From Oscillospiraceae bacterium (lineage in GTDB: Bacteria > Bacillota > Clostridia > Oscillospirales > CAG-272): a DNA stretch of 49,590 nucleotides. Where the stretch lies: NCBI GenBank assembly GCA_015065385.1, contig SVQK01000026.1, positions 1 through 49,590 of the forward strand, in the 5' to 3' direction. A model generated the notes under the pieces. The model did not search any database. It was not told where the DNA came from and worked only from the letters and a program-made list of their open reading frames with translations. The number at the start of each line of letters is the position of its first letter. The stretch's first letter is position 1. A program made the position numbers and the translations under genes. Below, in pieces: positions 48,961 through 49,590 of this stretch.

Positions 48961-49481
48961 AAGGTAAAAGGATACTATTGACTATGATTTATCGAAGTCT
49001 GCATCAAAAACCTTTGGGAGAATACACTCTCAAAGATGTTATTTTACGAGGGCGTTATCACCAAGAATCATCACGAAAGTTCATTTATCATTATACATCC
49101 CCTGAAGGGCTGAAGGGAATCCTTACATCAAAGAGTTTCCATTTTACGGATTGTCAATATCTGAATGACATCAAGGAAAGAGTGAATATAAACGAGGATA
49201 TATGTCGTTTTTGGGATAATAACCACCATAGTTATAAATCCGAATTCTGTGACCTTTTATCTGATATTCGTGTGAATGAATTTGAAGATGCTGAGTATGC
49301 ATATTCGGAAAGTGACAAAAAATACGGTTACCCAGAAACATTATCTCGGTATTTTGTGTTTTCCACATCCATGAGACGGGACAGCCTTAATATGTGGAAG
49401 TATTATGCAAAAAATAATACATATAATGGGTATTGCATTGGCATTGAAAAAGGTTCACTGAAAATTCTTGTGGGTGAATAA
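48957..49481 (+). CDS. DUF2971-like protein, possibly truncated
   Basis: 174 residues from GTG 48957, which overlaps the methyltransferase stop (GTGA). The ATG at 48984 with AAAGGA 11 bases upstream is an alternative start. KFIYHYTSPEGLKGILTSKSFHFTDCQYLNDIKERVNI is the recognisable DUF2971 segment; members often occur in defence or phage-related loci. The gene is AT-rich, unlike most of the window. The ORF ends with LKILVGE at 49481, short of the typical length of such proteins (about 250-300), so it may be truncated. Function unknown. Confidence 0.6.
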   Translation: MKGKRILLTMIYRSLHQKPLGEYTLKDVILRGRYHQESSRKFIYHYTSPEGLKGILTSKSFHFTDCQYLNDIKERVNINEDICRFWDNNHHSYKSEFCDLLSDIRVNEFEDAEYAYSESDKKYGYPETLSRYFVFSTSMRRDSLNMWKYYAKNNTYNGYCIGIEKGSLKILVGE

Positions 49482-49590
49482 TAACTAAAGGGTTGAAAAG
49501 AATAAGAGCCTCTGCGATAATGAGATCGCCATCTTGCCGGATGCAGCAGACCTCATCAAGGAGAGACTCCTCATGTATTCTACCACAACC
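49482..49590. other. Window edge, no supported gene
   Basis: Contains an open frame reading NEIAILPDAADLIKERLLMY into the edge. It is too short to identify. GC rises again here, so a new gene or an older part of the element begins. Confidence 0.3.

Larger units (their letters stand above)
40781..49590. mobile_element. Integrated mobilizable element at the 3' end of guaA (left end to window edge)
   Basis: The region right of guaA carries, in order, tyrosine integrase (-), XRE repressor (-), excisionase-like protein, MobC-like protein, RepA-like ATPase, MobV relaxase, two small element proteins, a DNA methyltransferase and a DUF2971-like protein. This is the plan of an integrative mobilizable or conjugative element. 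The 3' end of guaA is a known integration site for genomic islands in Firmicutes. No conjugation (T4SS) genes are seen, so an IME is the best description so far. The right att copy is outside the window. Confidence 0.8.

Noticed and set aside
49475..49484. TGAATAATAA as the right attachment site, matching 40774-40783
   Set aside because: Ten AT-rich bases can match by chance, the flanking bases differ, and the element genes seem to continue to the edge.
1..49590. CRISPR array or insertion sequence
   Set aside because: I see no regular repeat-spacer pattern and no DDE transposase gene in either strand.

Overview
The window is a high-GC stretch of a Bacillota genome, most likely a gut-type anaerobe of class Clostridia (Oscillospirales or Christensenellales-like). 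Points in favour are the TTGACA-N17-TATAAT promoters, strong AGGAGG ribosome sites, a class III fructose-bisphosphatase, a DivIVA-like coiled-coil protein, family 1 solute-binding lipoproteins, many carbohydrate-active enzymes, an ECF sigma factor with its partner, and a Clostridia-type integrative element. The taxon is inferred from gene content by eye.

Layout. 1-4650: the 3' part of a biotin-dependent carboxyltransferase gene (with an in-frame TAA), a winged-helix protein, a methyltransferase, and a reverse-strand pair of DivIVA-like and XRE genes. 4776-8376: gltX and glnS, then tRNA-Lys(UUU) with its own promoter and terminator. 8403-16499: GrpB family protein, XRE regulator, an orphan glycyl-radical-enzyme activase, GNAT acetyltransferase overlapping an SGNH esterase, a zinc-ribbon protein, an M20 peptidase, and a GH127 arabinofuranosidase gene broken by a one-base frameshift. 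16690-22551: XRE regulator, a secreted SpaA-domain protein, and a GH20-like enzyme followed by a solute-binding lipoprotein gene broken by an in-frame TAA. 22671-25754: a reverse-strand two-gene unit of an MtmB-family methyltransferase homologue and a purine/xanthine-type permease. 25827-31626: two more solute-binding lipoproteins (divergent), a CBM9-like protein and a CE15-like esterase. 31834-33785: ECF sigma factor and membrane partner. 33797-39594: a reverse-strand operon of oxidoreductase, GH39-like glycosidase, P-loop kinase-like protein, FBPase III and arylamine N-acetyltransferase. 39785-40780: guaA lacking its glutaminase domain.

From about 40781 to the right edge lies an integrated mobilizable element placed at the 3' end of guaA. 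It carries an integrase, a repressor, an excisionase-like protein, a MobC-like protein, a RepA-like ATPase, an array of TGACGATG repeats, a candidate oriT, a MobV relaxase (probably started by CTG), small element proteins, and a DNA methyltransferase of the type III Mod kind with an AT-rich central segment, followed by a DUF2971-like gene. Its right end is outside the window.

The most unusual item is the MtmB-family protein. Its overall sequence follows monomethylamine methyltransferase, but the pyrrolysine position is an ordinary Leu codon and the two active-site glutamates also appear to be replaced. It is paired with a permease and has a 7-6-7 inverted repeat over its -10 box. The second item is the RepA/TGACGATG-repeat/relaxase module. 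Three otherwise intact genes (carboxyltransferase, GH127, solute-binding protein) are each broken by a single lesion. These could be real decay or errors in the assembled sequence, and raw reads would decide.
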